From Gallionella sp. (GTDB lineage: Bacteria; Pseudomonadota; Gammaproteobacteria; Burkholderiales; Gallionellaceae): DNA of 64,000 nt. Of the stretch, positions 36,582-45,475 are shown in pieces. How positions within the stretch are numbered: position 1 is the stretch's first letter; the number at the start of each line of letters is the position of its first letter. The stretch lies in NCBI GenBank assembly GCA_030645955.1, contig JAUSMR010000208.1:1-64000 (forward strand), in the 5' to 3' direction. Under the pieces are notes generated by a model. The model ran no database searches. It saw only the letters and a list, made by a program, of their open reading frames with translations, and was not told the origin of the DNA. Both the position numbers and the translations under genes were made by a program.

Positions 36582-36860
36582 ATGCTTGAAAAACACCTTC
36601 ATACCGTGCACCCCAACGTGGTCAACCGCCTGAAACGCGCGCAAGGTCATCTGCAAAATGTCATTGCCATGATTGAGGCAGAGCGGGCATGTGTTGACAT
36701 CGCCCAGCAGCTTCACGCCGTCGAGCGCGCCATCAGTGCGGCGAAAAAACTGGTCATTCACGACCACCTAGACCACTGCCTGGACGAAATCGTCGGCTCA
36801 ACCCCTACTGCCATGCGTTCTTCTATCGCCGAGTTCAAGGACATCACCAAGTATTTGTAG
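36582..36860 (+). CDS. Metal-sensing CsoR/RcnR-family repressor, InrS-like
   Basis: 92 residues, all-helical DUF156 fold (VVNRLKRAQGHLQNVIAMIE). Metal ligands line up as His5, Cys37, His62 and Cys66: the Cys-x24-His-x3-Cys triad of CsoR plus the extra N-terminal His that nickel sensor InrS (His21, Cys53, His78, Cys82) and RcnR share. That pattern and the adjacent His-tailed MFS gene favour nickel (or cobalt) sensing over copper. It is autoregulated if the overlapping operator is used. It converges with the P-type ATPase gene, 8 bases apart. Confidence 0.88.
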   Translation: MLEKHLHTVHPNVVNRLKRAQGHLQNVIAMIEAERACVDIAQQLHAVERAISAAKKLVIHDHLDHCLDEIVGSTPTAMRSSIAEFKDITKYL

Positions 36861-36868
36861 AGACTCAG

Positions 36869-38788
36869 TCAGACGCCCGGGATACGAACGCGCAGCAGTT
36901 TGACGGAATTGACAAACACCAGCACGTCAGGGCCCAAGTGGATGATGGCCGCCTCAATGGGGCCAATCCACCCGAGCAAAGCCGCCGTGATGCCCAGGAC
37001 GTGCACGACACCCACGCCGACGAACAGGTTTTCCTGCACAGTCCGGTAAGCCCGGCGGGCAATGGCGCGTGCGCCAGCGATCTTTGCCAAGTCATCGGTC
37101 ATCAACACAATATCGGCCGCTTCAAGCGCCGCTTGCGTGCCACCGCCGCCCATCGCAATTCCGACATCGGCGCGTGCCAGGGCCGGCGCATCATTGATGC
37201 CATCGCCCACCATGGCCACCCGGTGGCCCTGTTTTTGCAATGCAGCAATGGCGGCCACCTTGTCTTCAGGCATGAGGTCCGAGAAAACTTCGTCCACGCC
37301 GAGTTCGCCCGCCACTGCTTGGGCCGTGGCTGCGTTGTCTCCCGTCAGCATGATGATTCGTTTGACGCCGGTCTTCCTCAAGCTCGCCAGCGCCTCGCGA
37401 GCGCCAGGCCGCAGGGTGTCGGCGATAAAGATCACCCCGGCAAACTGTCCGTCTACGGCCACATGAAGGGGGGTCTGCCCGCCATCGACGGCCGCATCTA
37501 CCAAGCTGACGCCACTTTCTCGCAACAATGCGGCATTTCCCACCAACACGATGCGGCCCTCAACGGTGGCAATGACCCCGCGTCCCTGCAACTGCTCGTA
37601 TTTTTCAGGCTCGGGCACCGTCACCTGTGTTTGCTCTGCATGGCTGACCACCGCTTTTGCCAGCGGGTGCGCCGAGCGCCTGTCTGCGGCGGCCGCCAGG
37701 CGCAGCAGTTCCGTTTCGGAAAATGCAGCATGGCGAGACTCGATGCGCACCACTTGCGGCTTGTTGGCGGTCAGGGTGCCGGTCTTGTCAAAAACCATCG
37801 TGTCGACCTTGGCCAGGGATTCCAGGTAAAGCCCTCCCTTGATCAGGATGCCACTGCGCGCAGCGCGCGCGATGGCTGCGATCATGACCAGCGGCGTCGC
37901 CAGACCGAGTTCCGCTGGCGAGGTGAAAATCATCAAGGTGACGATGGTGCGAACGTCCCGCGTGACCAGATAGACCCCGATCAGGAAGACGAAGACGACG
38001 GGGATCAGCCAGGCAGCGACCTTGTCGGCGAGTTTTTGGACCGGCGCCTGTTGGGATTCGGCGTTTTCGACCAGCGCGATGATGCGGGAAAACGTCGTGT
38101 CGACCCCGATTTTGTCGGTCTGGATGTCGAGCGCGCCTGACTCGACGACCGTGCCGGCAAAAACGAGATCCCCCGTGATCTTGTCCTTGGGCACGCTTTC
38201 CCCGGTAATGGGCGCCTGGTTGACGGAAGCGTTTCCCCCCGTCACATGGCCGTCGACCGGGATTTTCTCGCCGGCGCGCACCAGCACAATATCGCCCACC
38301 TTGACCTCGGCCACTGCAACCGTCCGCTCGCCGCCATTGCTACGCACCAGGGCGACTTGCGGCACCGACCCGATCAGCGATTTGATGGAAGCGCGCGCCC
38401 GGTCCGTGTTCAGTTCCGCGATGAATTCGGCAATCAGGATGATGACCATCAGCACCGCGCCCGCCACGGTCTCCCCGCCGAGGACCGCGACCAGGGTGGC
38501 GATGGTGACAAAGATCTCGGTGCCAATCTTGCGCTCATGAATCAGGTCCAGAAGACCGGTTTTGACCAGCGGATACAGGCCCACTGCAACGGCAAACCAC
38601 AGCACCCCAAGCGGGACCAGCTCACGCCAGTACAGCAGCGCAATGAGCCCGGTCAGCACAATTCTGGCGACTTCAATCCAGCGCTCCTGGGTCATCAGCG
38701 CGCCCAGACTCGATGCGGGTCGCGCAGATGAAAGGTCATGGGTGTTGGCAGCTTTGACTTGCACGGGCGTTTCTCCGATAAATTTCAC
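36869..38788 (-). CDS. P1B-type heavy-metal ATPase with SPA motif, GTG start
   Basis: 639 residues, no N-terminal HMA domain. Core motifs: [65 protein letters not shown]. The metal helix reads IFTSPAELGLATP: Ser-Pro-Ala, so the usual Cys of CPC/SPC is absent. The C-terminus keeps HLGPDVLVFVNSVKLLR. The GTG start at 38788 has AGGATAAG upstream, inside an operator (38790-38815) like that of the repressor gene. Likely a nickel/cobalt-type exporter by regulation; the metal is inferred. Confidence 0.88.
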   Translation of the reverse strand: MKFIGETPVQVKAANTHDLSSARPASSLGALMTQERWIEVARIVLTGLIALLYWRELVPLGVLWFAVAVGLYPLVKTGLLDLIHERKIGTEIFVTIATLVAVLGGETVAGAVLMVIILIAEFIAELNTDRARASIKSLIGSVPQVALVRSNGGERTVAVAEVKVGDIVLVRAGEKIPVDGHVTGGNASVNQAPITGESVPKDKITGDLVFAGTVVESGALDIQTDKIGVDTTFSRIIALVENAESQQAPVQKLADKVAAWLIPVVFVFLIGVYLVTRDVRTIVTLMIFTSPAELGLATPLVMIAAIARAARSGILIKGGLYLESLAKVDTMVFDKTGTLTANKPQVVRIESRHAAFSETELLRLAAAADRRSAHPLAKAVVSHAEQTQVTVPEPEKYEQLQGRGVIATVEGRIVLVGNAALLRESGVSLVDAAVDGGQTPLHVAVDGQFAGVIFIADTLRPGAREALASLRKTGVKRIIMLTGDNAATAQAVAGELGVDEVFSDLMPEDKVAAIAALQKQGHRVAMVGDGINDAPALARADVGIAMGGGGTQAALEAADIVLMTDDLAKIAGARAIARRAYRTVQENLFVGVGVVHVLGITAALLGWIGPIEAAIIHLGPDVLVFVNSVKLLRVRIPGV

Positions 38789-38789
38789 C

Positions 38790-38815
38790 TTATCCTATCC
38801 TACCCCATAGGATAA
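38790..38815. promoter_or_regulatory. Second InrS/RcnR-type operator, upstream of the ATPase
   Basis: The plus strand reads TTATCCTATCCTACCCCA then TAGGATAA: inverted TATCCTA/TAGGATA arms around a C4 tract, matching the site at 36558-36578 in arm sequence and tract style. It directly abuts the GTG start codon of the ATPase, covering its ribosome site. Repression would be relieved when the sensor binds metal. Confidence 0.7.
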
Positions 38816-38903
38816 AATTAGGCCGAAGCGCTGAGTTTTGATCTTGTCGTGTCGTGCTTTTGCTATTGGATGGCTGCCCTGAACCGATGGATTTCTGGAC
38901 AAT

Positions 38904-39150
38904 TTACATCTTTGGCGGCCAGTTGTGCGCCTCGCCCTGACAGTGCCGGCACCAGGCATAAAGCGCGTCGTACATCACCATGCCGTGCTTGAGTCGGCGA
39001 AGTTCTGCGACAGGCCGAGCGACAGCTCATACAGGCCCGCCGACTGCAGCGTGAGGTCAAGCCGCGAGGTGTCGGCTCCGCGCACGATGACGGCCATTTG
39101 CTGCAAAGCCGTGTCATCCAGTGCGTACTTGTGAAAAAGCGTTGGACGAG
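38904..39150 (-). pseudogene. ChrB (chromate resistance) C-terminal remnant
   Basis: Two frames give LPTRPTLFHKYALDDTALQQ, MAVIVRGADTSRLDLTLQSA, GLYELSLGLSQNFAD, then after a frameshift KHGMVMYDALYAWCRHCQGE followed by AHNWPPKM and stop. This corresponds to the C-terminal domain of ChrB-type chromate resistance proteins (IVRGADT ... GLSxxF ... GMVMYDALYxW). The rest of the gene, and chrA, are missing. It is fused end-on to the broken kinase gene. Confidence 0.55.
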
Positions 39151-39175
39151 TCGGCAGCGCCAGCCGGATGCCTCG

Positions 39176-40964
39176 TCAACAAAGGCTAGGTGCAGAGGAT
39201 CGATGGCCGACGCTGCCTTGCTTTGCCTCACTTGGTGCGCCGGCAGGTGCGAAACTTCCCAAAGGAATGGACACCTCAAAGGCACTGCCCACGCCCGGCT
39301 CGCTCTTGACGCTGACCGTGCCGCCATGGAGCTTGACCAGTTCGCTGACCAGGGCAAGCCCGATGCCGCTGCCCTTGCAAGTTCTTCCATCCACCCGGTG
39401 GAAACGCTGGAACAAGTTGGGCAACTCCGCGGCGGGGATGCCGGTGCCGGTGTCGAGCACGGTCAGGTGGGCAAATTTCCCGCGCTTTTGCAGCCGAAGT
39501 TCGATTTCACCCTCGAAGGTGAACTTGAACGCATTGGACAGCAGGTTCAGAACCACCTTTTCCCACATGTCGTGGTCCACGAACACCGGCTCGCCCAGAT
39601 TCTGGACCTGAACCTTGAAGACCAGGCCGGCCTTTTCGATGGCACCTGCAAAGGCGCTGGCCAGTCCTTTGGTCAGGAGCGCCAGGTCCGTGGGACGGTA
39701 GGCGGCCACGACCCGGCCGGCCTGGATGCGCGAAAAGTCCAGCAGTGTGTTGACCAGTTTCAAGAGCCGCAGCGCATTGCGGTTAACCAGCTCGTGCCGC
39801 GCCCTCTGGCCAGGCCCCAGAGGCTCTTGCATGTCATCGAGCGCTCCTGGATCGGCCCGCATCAGGGTCAGCGGGTGCGGAACTCGTGGCTCACGTTGCT
39901 GAAGTAAGCGGTCTTGGCCTTGTCGAGCGCTGCCAGTTCATCGGCCCGTTGCCGTTCGGCCTGGTAGGCCAGGGCCGTTCCCACGGCAACGCCGATCGCC
40001 TCGCCCAGCATCTCCACGAAGCTCTGATACACCGCATCGAACGCCAGCCGCGTGCTCAGACCGATCACCGCGAACCCGAATTTGACGCCCGGTACCTGCG
40101 ACTCGATGGGCACGACGAACGCACTGGACGTCATCTGGCCGTAGTCGGCGCACGGTATTGCGCCCGCCCGCGCCAGCACGTCCAGAACCAGTGTGCCCTT
40201 GCCCGCGGCCAGAACGTCACGGAACGGCCACGGGTTTGCATCGCCAGTGGCAACGCCGGGGAAATCGCCAGCGCCTGAATCGACGGCGGCGCAAGTGCGG
40301 GCATCCAGGACGGAGTCGCCCAGAAGCTGCAAGCTGTCGGTGGCGGACGCGTAGCTGTAGATCTTCACGAATGGGACATCCGCAGCATAGTCGGCCAGGG
40401 TTTTGGCAATGGTTGCGCAGGCCGTCTCAACCGACTCGGCGCTGCCTGCCCGGTTGGCGATGTCGCGGAAGGCGCGTGTGCGCCGCTCACTGAGCATCGC
40501 TGCCGTCGTTTCGGTGACGGGATGAAAAAGACCAACGACTTCGCCCCATTCGTTTCGGATCGGGCTGAGCGAAAACGTGAAAAAGGTTCCTCGAGATAAC
40601 CGTTGCGCTCGAGAAACATCCTCTGGTTCTCCAGAAAGGATGTCTGACCCTGGCATGCGGTGTCGAAAGGCTTGCCAATGGCCGGCCATGCCGACGCCCA
40701 GGTGACGCGATAGGACTCTCCGAGGGACTGCGGATGCGCTGCCCCGCACAGCACCCGATAACCACTGATGTAGATCTGGATGGCCTCGGGCCCCCAGATG
40801 ATGTTGATGGGAAAGTTCGAACCGAGGCACAAGCTCACGGTTGTGCGCAGGCTGGCGGGCCACGAATCCATCGGGCCCAGTGGCGTGGCCGACCAGTCGG
40901 TGGCGCTGATCAGCTCGGACATCTCGCCGCCGCCTGACAGCCACTCTAAATTTGTTTGTTTCAC
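39176..40964 (-). pseudogene. Sensor histidine kinase (PAS-GAF-HisKA-HATPase) with two frameshifts
   Basis: From 40964 the frame gives a PAS domain (TDWSATPLGPMDSWPASLRT ... ERNGYLEE). Near 40600 it shifts to TFFTFSLSPIRNEWGEVVGL, a GAF domain and YFSNVSHEFRT. At about 39866 one C is missing in ACCCGCTG (expected ACCCCGCTG), which ends the frame at SHEFRTR. The next frame resumes with LMRADPG, HisKA helix 2 (LLKLVNTLLDFSRIQAGR) and HATPase (NLLSNAFKFT, DTGTGIP, GSGIGLALVSEL). The phosphoacceptor is His in SHEFRT. No response regulator remains nearby. Likely inactive. Confidence 0.85.
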
Positions 40965-41046
40965 CTCGGGAGGTTACCGGCAGTCGCGCATGACGATCTG
41001 GGCCCAGGCGGAGCGAGGGAACTGTCTTGGTCTATGCTTTGCGTTC

Positions 41047-41658
41047 ATGCCGCCACCCAGTCGCCCTCAGCAGAACTCAAGCACCGCATCCATTGAGGTG
41101 CATGTGGAACTGATCGATCAGCTGTTCAATTCCATAGACCCTTCGCCCTTTCATACGCGCGACATGGATCCGGATGCTGATGCGTACATCGTGGACAGCG
41201 CCAAAGCCCTGCCCAAGGACGTTCCGCTGGCGCTGGTCATCCACCTGGACCGGCCCCCGACCGACGAGGCCAAACTGGGCCAGGTGGCACGGGCCATTCA
41301 GACGCATTTCGCAGCCCAGACGGCCACGACGCGCTTGCAGCTCAAGGAGCTGTTCGGGCGCGGCCGCATCAGCTTGCTGATCGGCTTGTCCGTTTTATCG
41401 CTGTCCATTGGCCTGGGCGAGGCTAGCGGCACCTGGTTGTCGGGGGCAAGCATGGCCCAGGTACTGCATCAAAGCGTGTTGATCGGTGGCTGGGTCGCCA
41501 TGTGGAGGCCGATGGAGATTTTTCTGTATGACTGGTGGCCGATCACCGCACGCATCCGCCTGCTCGAGCGTTTAGCAACGATGCAGGTGCAAATCGTTGC
41601 GCTGCAGCCTGCAGTAGCGGATTCTTCATCGAATGCCCTCCTCTCGCCAAAGCCTTAA
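41047..41658 (+). CDS. Hypothetical protein with two membrane helices
   Basis: 203 residues: a soluble N-terminal part (VELIDQLFNSIDPSPFHTRDMDPDADAYIVDSAK; LALVIHLDRPPTDEAKLGQV), then two membrane segments (LLIGLSVLSLSIGLGEASG, VLIGGWVAMWRPMEIFLYDWWPI) and a short tail. No family name recalled. Upstream in-frame codons exist, but 41047 avoids overlap with the divergent kinase gene. It stands alone on the plus strand. Confidence 0.7.
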   Translation: MPPPSRPQQNSSTASIEVHVELIDQLFNSIDPSPFHTRDMDPDADAYIVDSAKALPKDVPLALVIHLDRPPTDEAKLGQVARAIQTHFAAQTATTRLQLKELFGRGRISLLIGLSVLSLSIGLGEASGTWLSGASMAQVLHQSVLIGGWVAMWRPMEIFLYDWWPITARIRLLERLATMQVQIVALQPAVADSSSNALLSPKP

Positions 41659-41783
41659 TCCGCCGGAGTTGTCTGGCCTCAAAAAATGCTGATCTTACCC
41701 CTGCGTCGACAGATAGTGCGTCCTGACTTGCCAAGAAATTAAGGTGTATAGGCACAGATAAATTGGATGGAGCCCTTTGTTGT

Positions 41784-42524
41784 TCACGGCTGAAAGAGCG
41801 ATTTATTGTTCTCCGGGAGCCAAACCAATTTCTTGTCATTGGGTTTGTTGGTCAGTTTCCAATTCGCCAACTGTTCAGGTGTCAGGAGCTTGATCGTGTG
41901 CGCCGGCACCAGAGCCGCCTCACCCAGCAGCTTGGCCATAGGCGCCGCGTACGTGCCGAAGCGTATGGCTTGACGCATGCTGGACACCCACTGATTGGCC
42001 TGGACGCTAGCTCGGCGCTGCCATGCGTTGCTGCCCGTCGGGGCGCCAGGCTCACCTGTCAAAGCGTTGGGCCGCTTTCGAAGCAAACCGGAAACTGCGC
42101 GGCCATGGATGCCAAACGCCGTGTGCTGGTCCACATGGCGCTGCTTGCCGCCTGCAAAAATGACCGTGCAGGCGCCCGCGCATACGGCGCGCTGGCTGTT
42201 GGCTCGCGGCACGCAGGTGTTGTAGCTGTGTTTCGAGAGCCAACTGGCCAGCGCCATGGCCCCGCCCGAACTGCCGTTCTGAGACTGTAGGCACAGCGTG
42301 ACCACCTGCGGTCTGGATTGCAGCGCATCGATCACGAGCGATTCTTCATCAGGCACGCGCCCCACCAGCATTGCAGCCGGGGTGCATCTGCTGTCATCAC
42401 AGGCATGTCCCCACGTGATCTCGACTTTTTCGGGATCTGCCATCAACCCGCTCACTCCAACATAAATCATCGTTAAGGCCACGACGGCCAGTCCGGCTTT
42501 TACTCTTGTAAAGGGAATCTTCAT
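41784..42524 (-). CDS. ClpP/crotonase-fold periplasmic protein with unusual nucleophile site
   Basis: 246 residues: N-terminal signal/anchor (AGLAVVALTMIYVGVSGL), then LVIDALQSRPQVVTLCL, NGSSGGAMALASWLSKHSYN, CAGACTVIFAGGKQRHVDQH and TAFGIHG. This resembles ClpP-like periplasmic proteases whose motif is C-A-S-A-C-T. Here Gly stands where the presumed nucleophile Ser would be (CAGAC). The oxyanion GG and downstream His remain. It may be an inactive homologue, or another residue may serve. Stand-alone gene. Confidence 0.7.
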   Translation of the reverse strand: MKIPFTRVKAGLAVVALTMIYVGVSGLMADPEKVEITWGHACDDSRCTPAAMLVGRVPDEESLVIDALQSRPQVVTLCLQSQNGSSGGAMALASWLSKHSYNTCVPRANSQRAVCAGACTVIFAGGKQRHVDQHTAFGIHGRAVSGLLRKRPNALTGEPGAPTGSNAWQRRASVQANQWVSSMRQAIRFGTYAAPMAKLLGEAALVPAHTIKLLTPEQLANWKLTNKPNDKKLVWLPENNKSLFQP

Positions 42525-42944
42525 GCTACGGAATTATGTTCGAGGAAAACTGTGTCGCACATCCTTTTGGGCGTGTCGATAAAGTGGGACGCTTGTTTGA
42601 ACAACCGTTGCTTTGGGCACGTATTTGCCGACGGTTAAACAGCAATGCGCCCAGACAACGTAGTGTAATGAGCCGAGCAGCTGATATGGAAAATGGCCAA
42701 GGTGCAGGCCATTGATAGAAACCGTCTTGAGAGCGCGAAGTGAAGCCAGTCGCTTGACATCAATGCCTGGCCAAGCAGCTCAAAATTTACGACTTATGAG
42801 CCAGAAAAGCCGTAGCAATGGCTTCCATGTCCTTTCAGCATTTTTCCGAGGTGCGCAGACGGATTTCAAAAGAAATGGCTTTTTTAAAAATCCATGCAAA
42901 AAAGTCTGCCAACAGCTCTTTACCATCGGTGGTAAGGAGATCGC
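42525..42944. other. Intergenic region, no gene seen
   Basis: This 420-base gap separates the divergent ClpP-like gene and ynfA. Short open frames on the plus strand lack ribosome sites and homology. TTGACA near 42755 could be a -35 element but no good -10 was found. AAGGAG before 42945 is the ynfA ribosome site. Confidence 0.5.
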
Positions 42945-43262
42945 ATGCGGACATTTCTACTTTATGTACTGACAGCGCTGGCCGAGATTGTCGGGTGTTA
43001 CCTTCCTTATTTGTGGCTTTCCAAGCGCGGTCCAGTCTGGCTTTTGCTGCCAGCCGCTGTCAGCCTGGCGTTGTTTTCCTGGTTGCTGACCCTGCATGAG
43101 GCTGCTGCAGGTCGTGTCTATGCCGCTTACGGCGGTGTCTATATCGCAGTTGCTTTGGGATGGTTATGGGCTGTGGACGGGGTCCGCCCAACACCCTGGG
43201 ATGCGGCCGGTGTCGCTGTGAGCCTTGTAGGAATGGGACTGATCACCTTTCAGCCAAGGTAG
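42945..43262 (+). CDS. ynfA: YnfA/UPF0060 family membrane protein
   Basis: 105 residues with four membrane helices. Family signature: [15 protein letters not shown] near the start, [20 protein letters not shown] and [19 protein letters not shown]. Length typical. YnfA resembles SMR-type exporters. AAGGAG lies 7 nt upstream of the ATG. Confidence 0.95.
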   Translation: MRTFLLYVLTALAEIVGCYLPYLWLSKRGPVWLLLPAAVSLALFSWLLTLHEAAAGRVYAAYGGVYIAVALGWLWAVDGVRPTPWDAAGVAVSLVGMGLITFQPR

Positions 43263-43419
43263 ACTTAACTGCAACAGCGCCCTGGGACAGGCCCGCAGTT
43301 ATTCGCGCTGATGTCTTTAAGAATAGTGCATTCGGGTTAGGGCGTGACGGGATTTCGGAAGAAACCGTTGAGTTAAACTGCCTCTGTCTCAATCCACAGA
43401 TGCCCCTGCCCGCCCGGTT

Positions 43420-43800
43420 ATGCTGCGTTTATTTATCTTGTCGCTTTTCGCCATGGTAGCCTTTCACCTGGCCACACCGGGCATGCAGGAGCTTGTCGGG
43501 CACAAGGCTTTCAGCTCCCTCACAAAAACGAGCGCTGCTGGCATGAAGACTGCCCAAGAGGAAACTGCCGCCCCACGCCCATGCGACGCGCGTGCCTCCG
43601 GCTCTTCGGCGTCGGCCGGCTGCAGTGCGGCTCAAATCTGCACAACGTGCAACATTTGCCAGGTCTGCCATCAGGCTGCCATGGTGCAAACGCCATCTCC
43701 GGCGATGCTGACCGCCTTCACCTGGATCGCGTTTCCCCCAACATCCGCTGGCAACGCCAGTGCTGATCACGCACCTAGCTTCAAACCTCCAATTTTGTAG
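43420..43800 (+). CDS. Hypothetical exported protein with Cys cluster
   Basis: 126 residues: hydrophobic start (LFILSLFAMVAFHLATPG), low-complexity middle, then CSAAQICTTCNICQVCHQ, five Cys in 15 residues plus a His, likely a metal or disulfide site, and a Pro-rich end. It lies upstream of lspA in the same direction, about 90 bases away. No family recognised; probably periplasmic. Confidence 0.6.
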   Translation: MLRLFILSLFAMVAFHLATPGMQELVGHKAFSSLTKTSAAGMKTAQEETAAPRPCDARASGSSASAGCSAAQICTTCNICQVCHQAAMVQTPSPAMLTAFTWIAFPPTSAGNASADHAPSFKPPIL

Positions 43801-43889
43801 TTCCATGCTGGGCGCGCCTTCAAGGCACGCTTCGTGTTCGAGCCGACCTGCTGCCAGGCCGGAACTGCATGATTTTTTGAGTTTGGACC

Positions 43890-44417
43890 ATGGTATCTAC
43901 CACTTCACTTGCCGCGCGCACTGCGCCTGGCGTTTTAGCTGATCGCTTCTCATCGGCTGCAGGCTACTGGATCGCCGGCCTCATTTTTCTGGCCGATCAG
44001 GCAAGCAAATATGTGGTGCATGAATTCACCCCATACGGTTGGAATCAAGCCGTGGCCGGTTTCTTCAACCTGGTGCATGTCTGGAACTACGGCGCGGCCT
44101 TCAGTTTCCTTGCCGACGCCGGCGGCTGGCAACGGTACTTCTTTGGCGGAATGGCTCTGCTGGTCTCCGCATGGCTGATCTACATGCTGCGCAAACCGCT
44201 TGCAACGCTCGAGCGCCTTGGCTACGCCATGGTGTTGGGCGGCGCGCTTGGCAACGGTCTGGACCGTGGTATGCGCGGCTACGTCGTTGACTTTCTCGAC
44301 TTTCATGCGCTGGGCTGGCACTGGCCGGCCTTTAATATCGCTGACATCGGCATTGTCTGCGGTGCAGCGCTTCTGGTGTACGCCTCATTCGTACAGCCAC
44401 GGCCGGCCACGCCATGA
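43890..44417 (+). CDS. lspA: Lipoprotein signal peptidase
   Basis: 175 residues, four membrane helices. Catalytic Asp pair in LGGALGNGLDRGMRGYVVDF and FNIADIGIVCGAALL; first-helix motif FLADQASKYVV and substrate loop VWNYGAAFSFLADAGGWQR. Cleaves the signal peptides of prolipoproteins. Extra lspA copies travel with metal-resistance genes (for example near pbr genes in Cupriavidus). Here it leads a run that includes PCuAC and Dsb genes and may process the island's lipoproteins. Confidence 0.95.
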   Translation: MVSTTSLAARTAPGVLADRFSSAAGYWIAGLIFLADQASKYVVHEFTPYGWNQAVAGFFNLVHVWNYGAAFSFLADAGGWQRYFFGGMALLVSAWLIYMLRKPLATLERLGYAMVLGGALGNGLDRGMRGYVVDFLDFHALGWHWPAFNIADIGIVCGAALLVYASFVQPRPATP

Positions 44418-44427
44418 GAATTGGCGC

Positions 44428-44547
44428 ATGAAAACGCCTCTGATCCTGGATGCCGTACTGCTTGCAGGCGGGCGCATTGCCCTGCCCTACATGCTCAGTG
44501 CGATGTTGACCGGTACAGCTTTAACAAGGCAAATCTTCAAAATATGA
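44428..44547 (+). CDS. Small hydrophobic ORF between lspA and PCuAC
   Basis: 39 residues (MKTPLILDAVLLAGGRIALP ... TRQIFKI). It begins 10 bases after the lspA stop and its stop overlaps the PCuAC start region by 4 bases, as in a coupled operon. Could be a tiny membrane protein or the worn end of a longer gene. Low confidence. Confidence 0.35.
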   Translation: MKTPLILDAVLLAGGRIALPYMLSAMLTGTALTRQIFKI

Positions 44548-45005
44548 ACATCACTTTCTTCAAACGCCAAGCGCCGGCTTGGGTCGCTTTTTCCTTGTGC
44601 CTGGGACTCGGGTCCAGCGCTTATGCACAAGTCACTGTTGATCGGGCCTGGGTTCGCGCCACCGTACCAAATCAAGGTGCGACAGGCGCTTTCATGCTAA
44701 TCACAGCAGACAAGGACGTTCAACTGACAGGTGTGCGCTCCTCAGTGGCAGGCCTTACTGAAGTCCACGAAATGACCATGGACAACGGGATCATGAAAAT
44801 GCGCGCGGTCGGTAACTTGCAGTTAAAGGCAGGACAGCCTGTCGAGCTGAAGTCCGGTAGCTACCACCTGATGATGCTCGAGCTCAAGCAGCAGATCAAG
44901 CCCGGTGAAACCGTGCCCTTGACGCTGGAGTTCAAGGCGGCAGACGCAAACATTTCAAAGGTAGAGGTCAAAGCCATCGCCAGCTTTTCCCCACCGGTGC
45001 CATGA
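44544..45005 (+). CDS. PCuAC-type periplasmic copper chaperone
   Basis: 153 residues with signal peptide (AWVAFSLCLGLGSSAYA). The domain shows the H-M-x10-M-x21-H-x-M copper site: VHEMTMDNGIMKMRAV and GSYHLMML. Surrounding DRAWVRATVPNQGATGAFM and PGETVPLTLEFKAADANI fit the DUF461/PCuAC fold. It binds Cu(I) in the periplasm, classically for cytochrome oxidase assembly; with DsbB/DsbA-like genes next to it, it may instead buffer copper. Overlaps dsbB by 4 bases. Confidence 0.93.
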   Translation: MNITFFKRQAPAWVAFSLCLGLGSSAYAQVTVDRAWVRATVPNQGATGAFMLITADKDVQLTGVRSSVAGLTEVHEMTMDNGIMKMRAVGNLQLKAGQPVELKSGSYHLMMLELKQQIKPGETVPLTLEFKAADANISKVEVKAIASFSPPVP

Positions 45006-45475
45006 CGGTCCCATCTGCGCAATCGCACCATGACGGCCAGCCGGTTCAACCGAGCCAGGCCTTTTGGATGCCCCTGTTCCTGGCCTGGCTGATCGCCCTG
45101 CTGGGCACGGCAGGCGCGCTTTTTCTCGGTGAGGTGATGGGGATGACGCCTTGCGTGCTGTGCTGGTACCAGCGCATCGCCATGTTTCCCCTGGTGGCGG
45201 TCCTGGCAGTAGGCCTGCTCAAGCACGACGCCCGGAGCATCGAATATGCCTTGCCACTGGTGTGGGCGGGATGGGGCATCGCGCTGTACCACTGCCTGAT
45301 TTTTTGGGGTCTGGTGTCCGAAGGGCTGACGCCCTGCGGCAAAAGCGCGTCCTGTGCAGATTCGGACGTTCAGGTGGCGGGCTTCGTGCCCATCCCTTTG
45401 TTATCCCTGGGCGCATTCACGTCGATCCTGGCGTTACTGTGGTTTGCAAATCGAAAAATGAAAAGTAAAAAATGA
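45002..45475 (+). CDS. dsbB: Disulfide bond formation protein B
   Basis: 157 residues with four membrane helices. Redox motif TPCVLCWYQRIAMFPL in the first periplasmic loop, and a second Cys pair in EGLTPCGKSASCADSD. It reoxidises a DsbA-like partner via quinone. It overlaps the PCuAC gene by 4 bases and the following DsbA-like gene by 4 bases, a tight operon. BdbC-type length. Confidence 0.93.
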   Translation: MTVPSAQSHHDGQPVQPSQAFWMPLFLAWLIALLGTAGALFLGEVMGMTPCVLCWYQRIAMFPLVAVLAVGLLKHDARSIEYALPLVWAGWGIALYHCLIFWGLVSEGLTPCGKSASCADSDVQVAGFVPIPLLSLGAFTSILALLWFANRKMKSKK

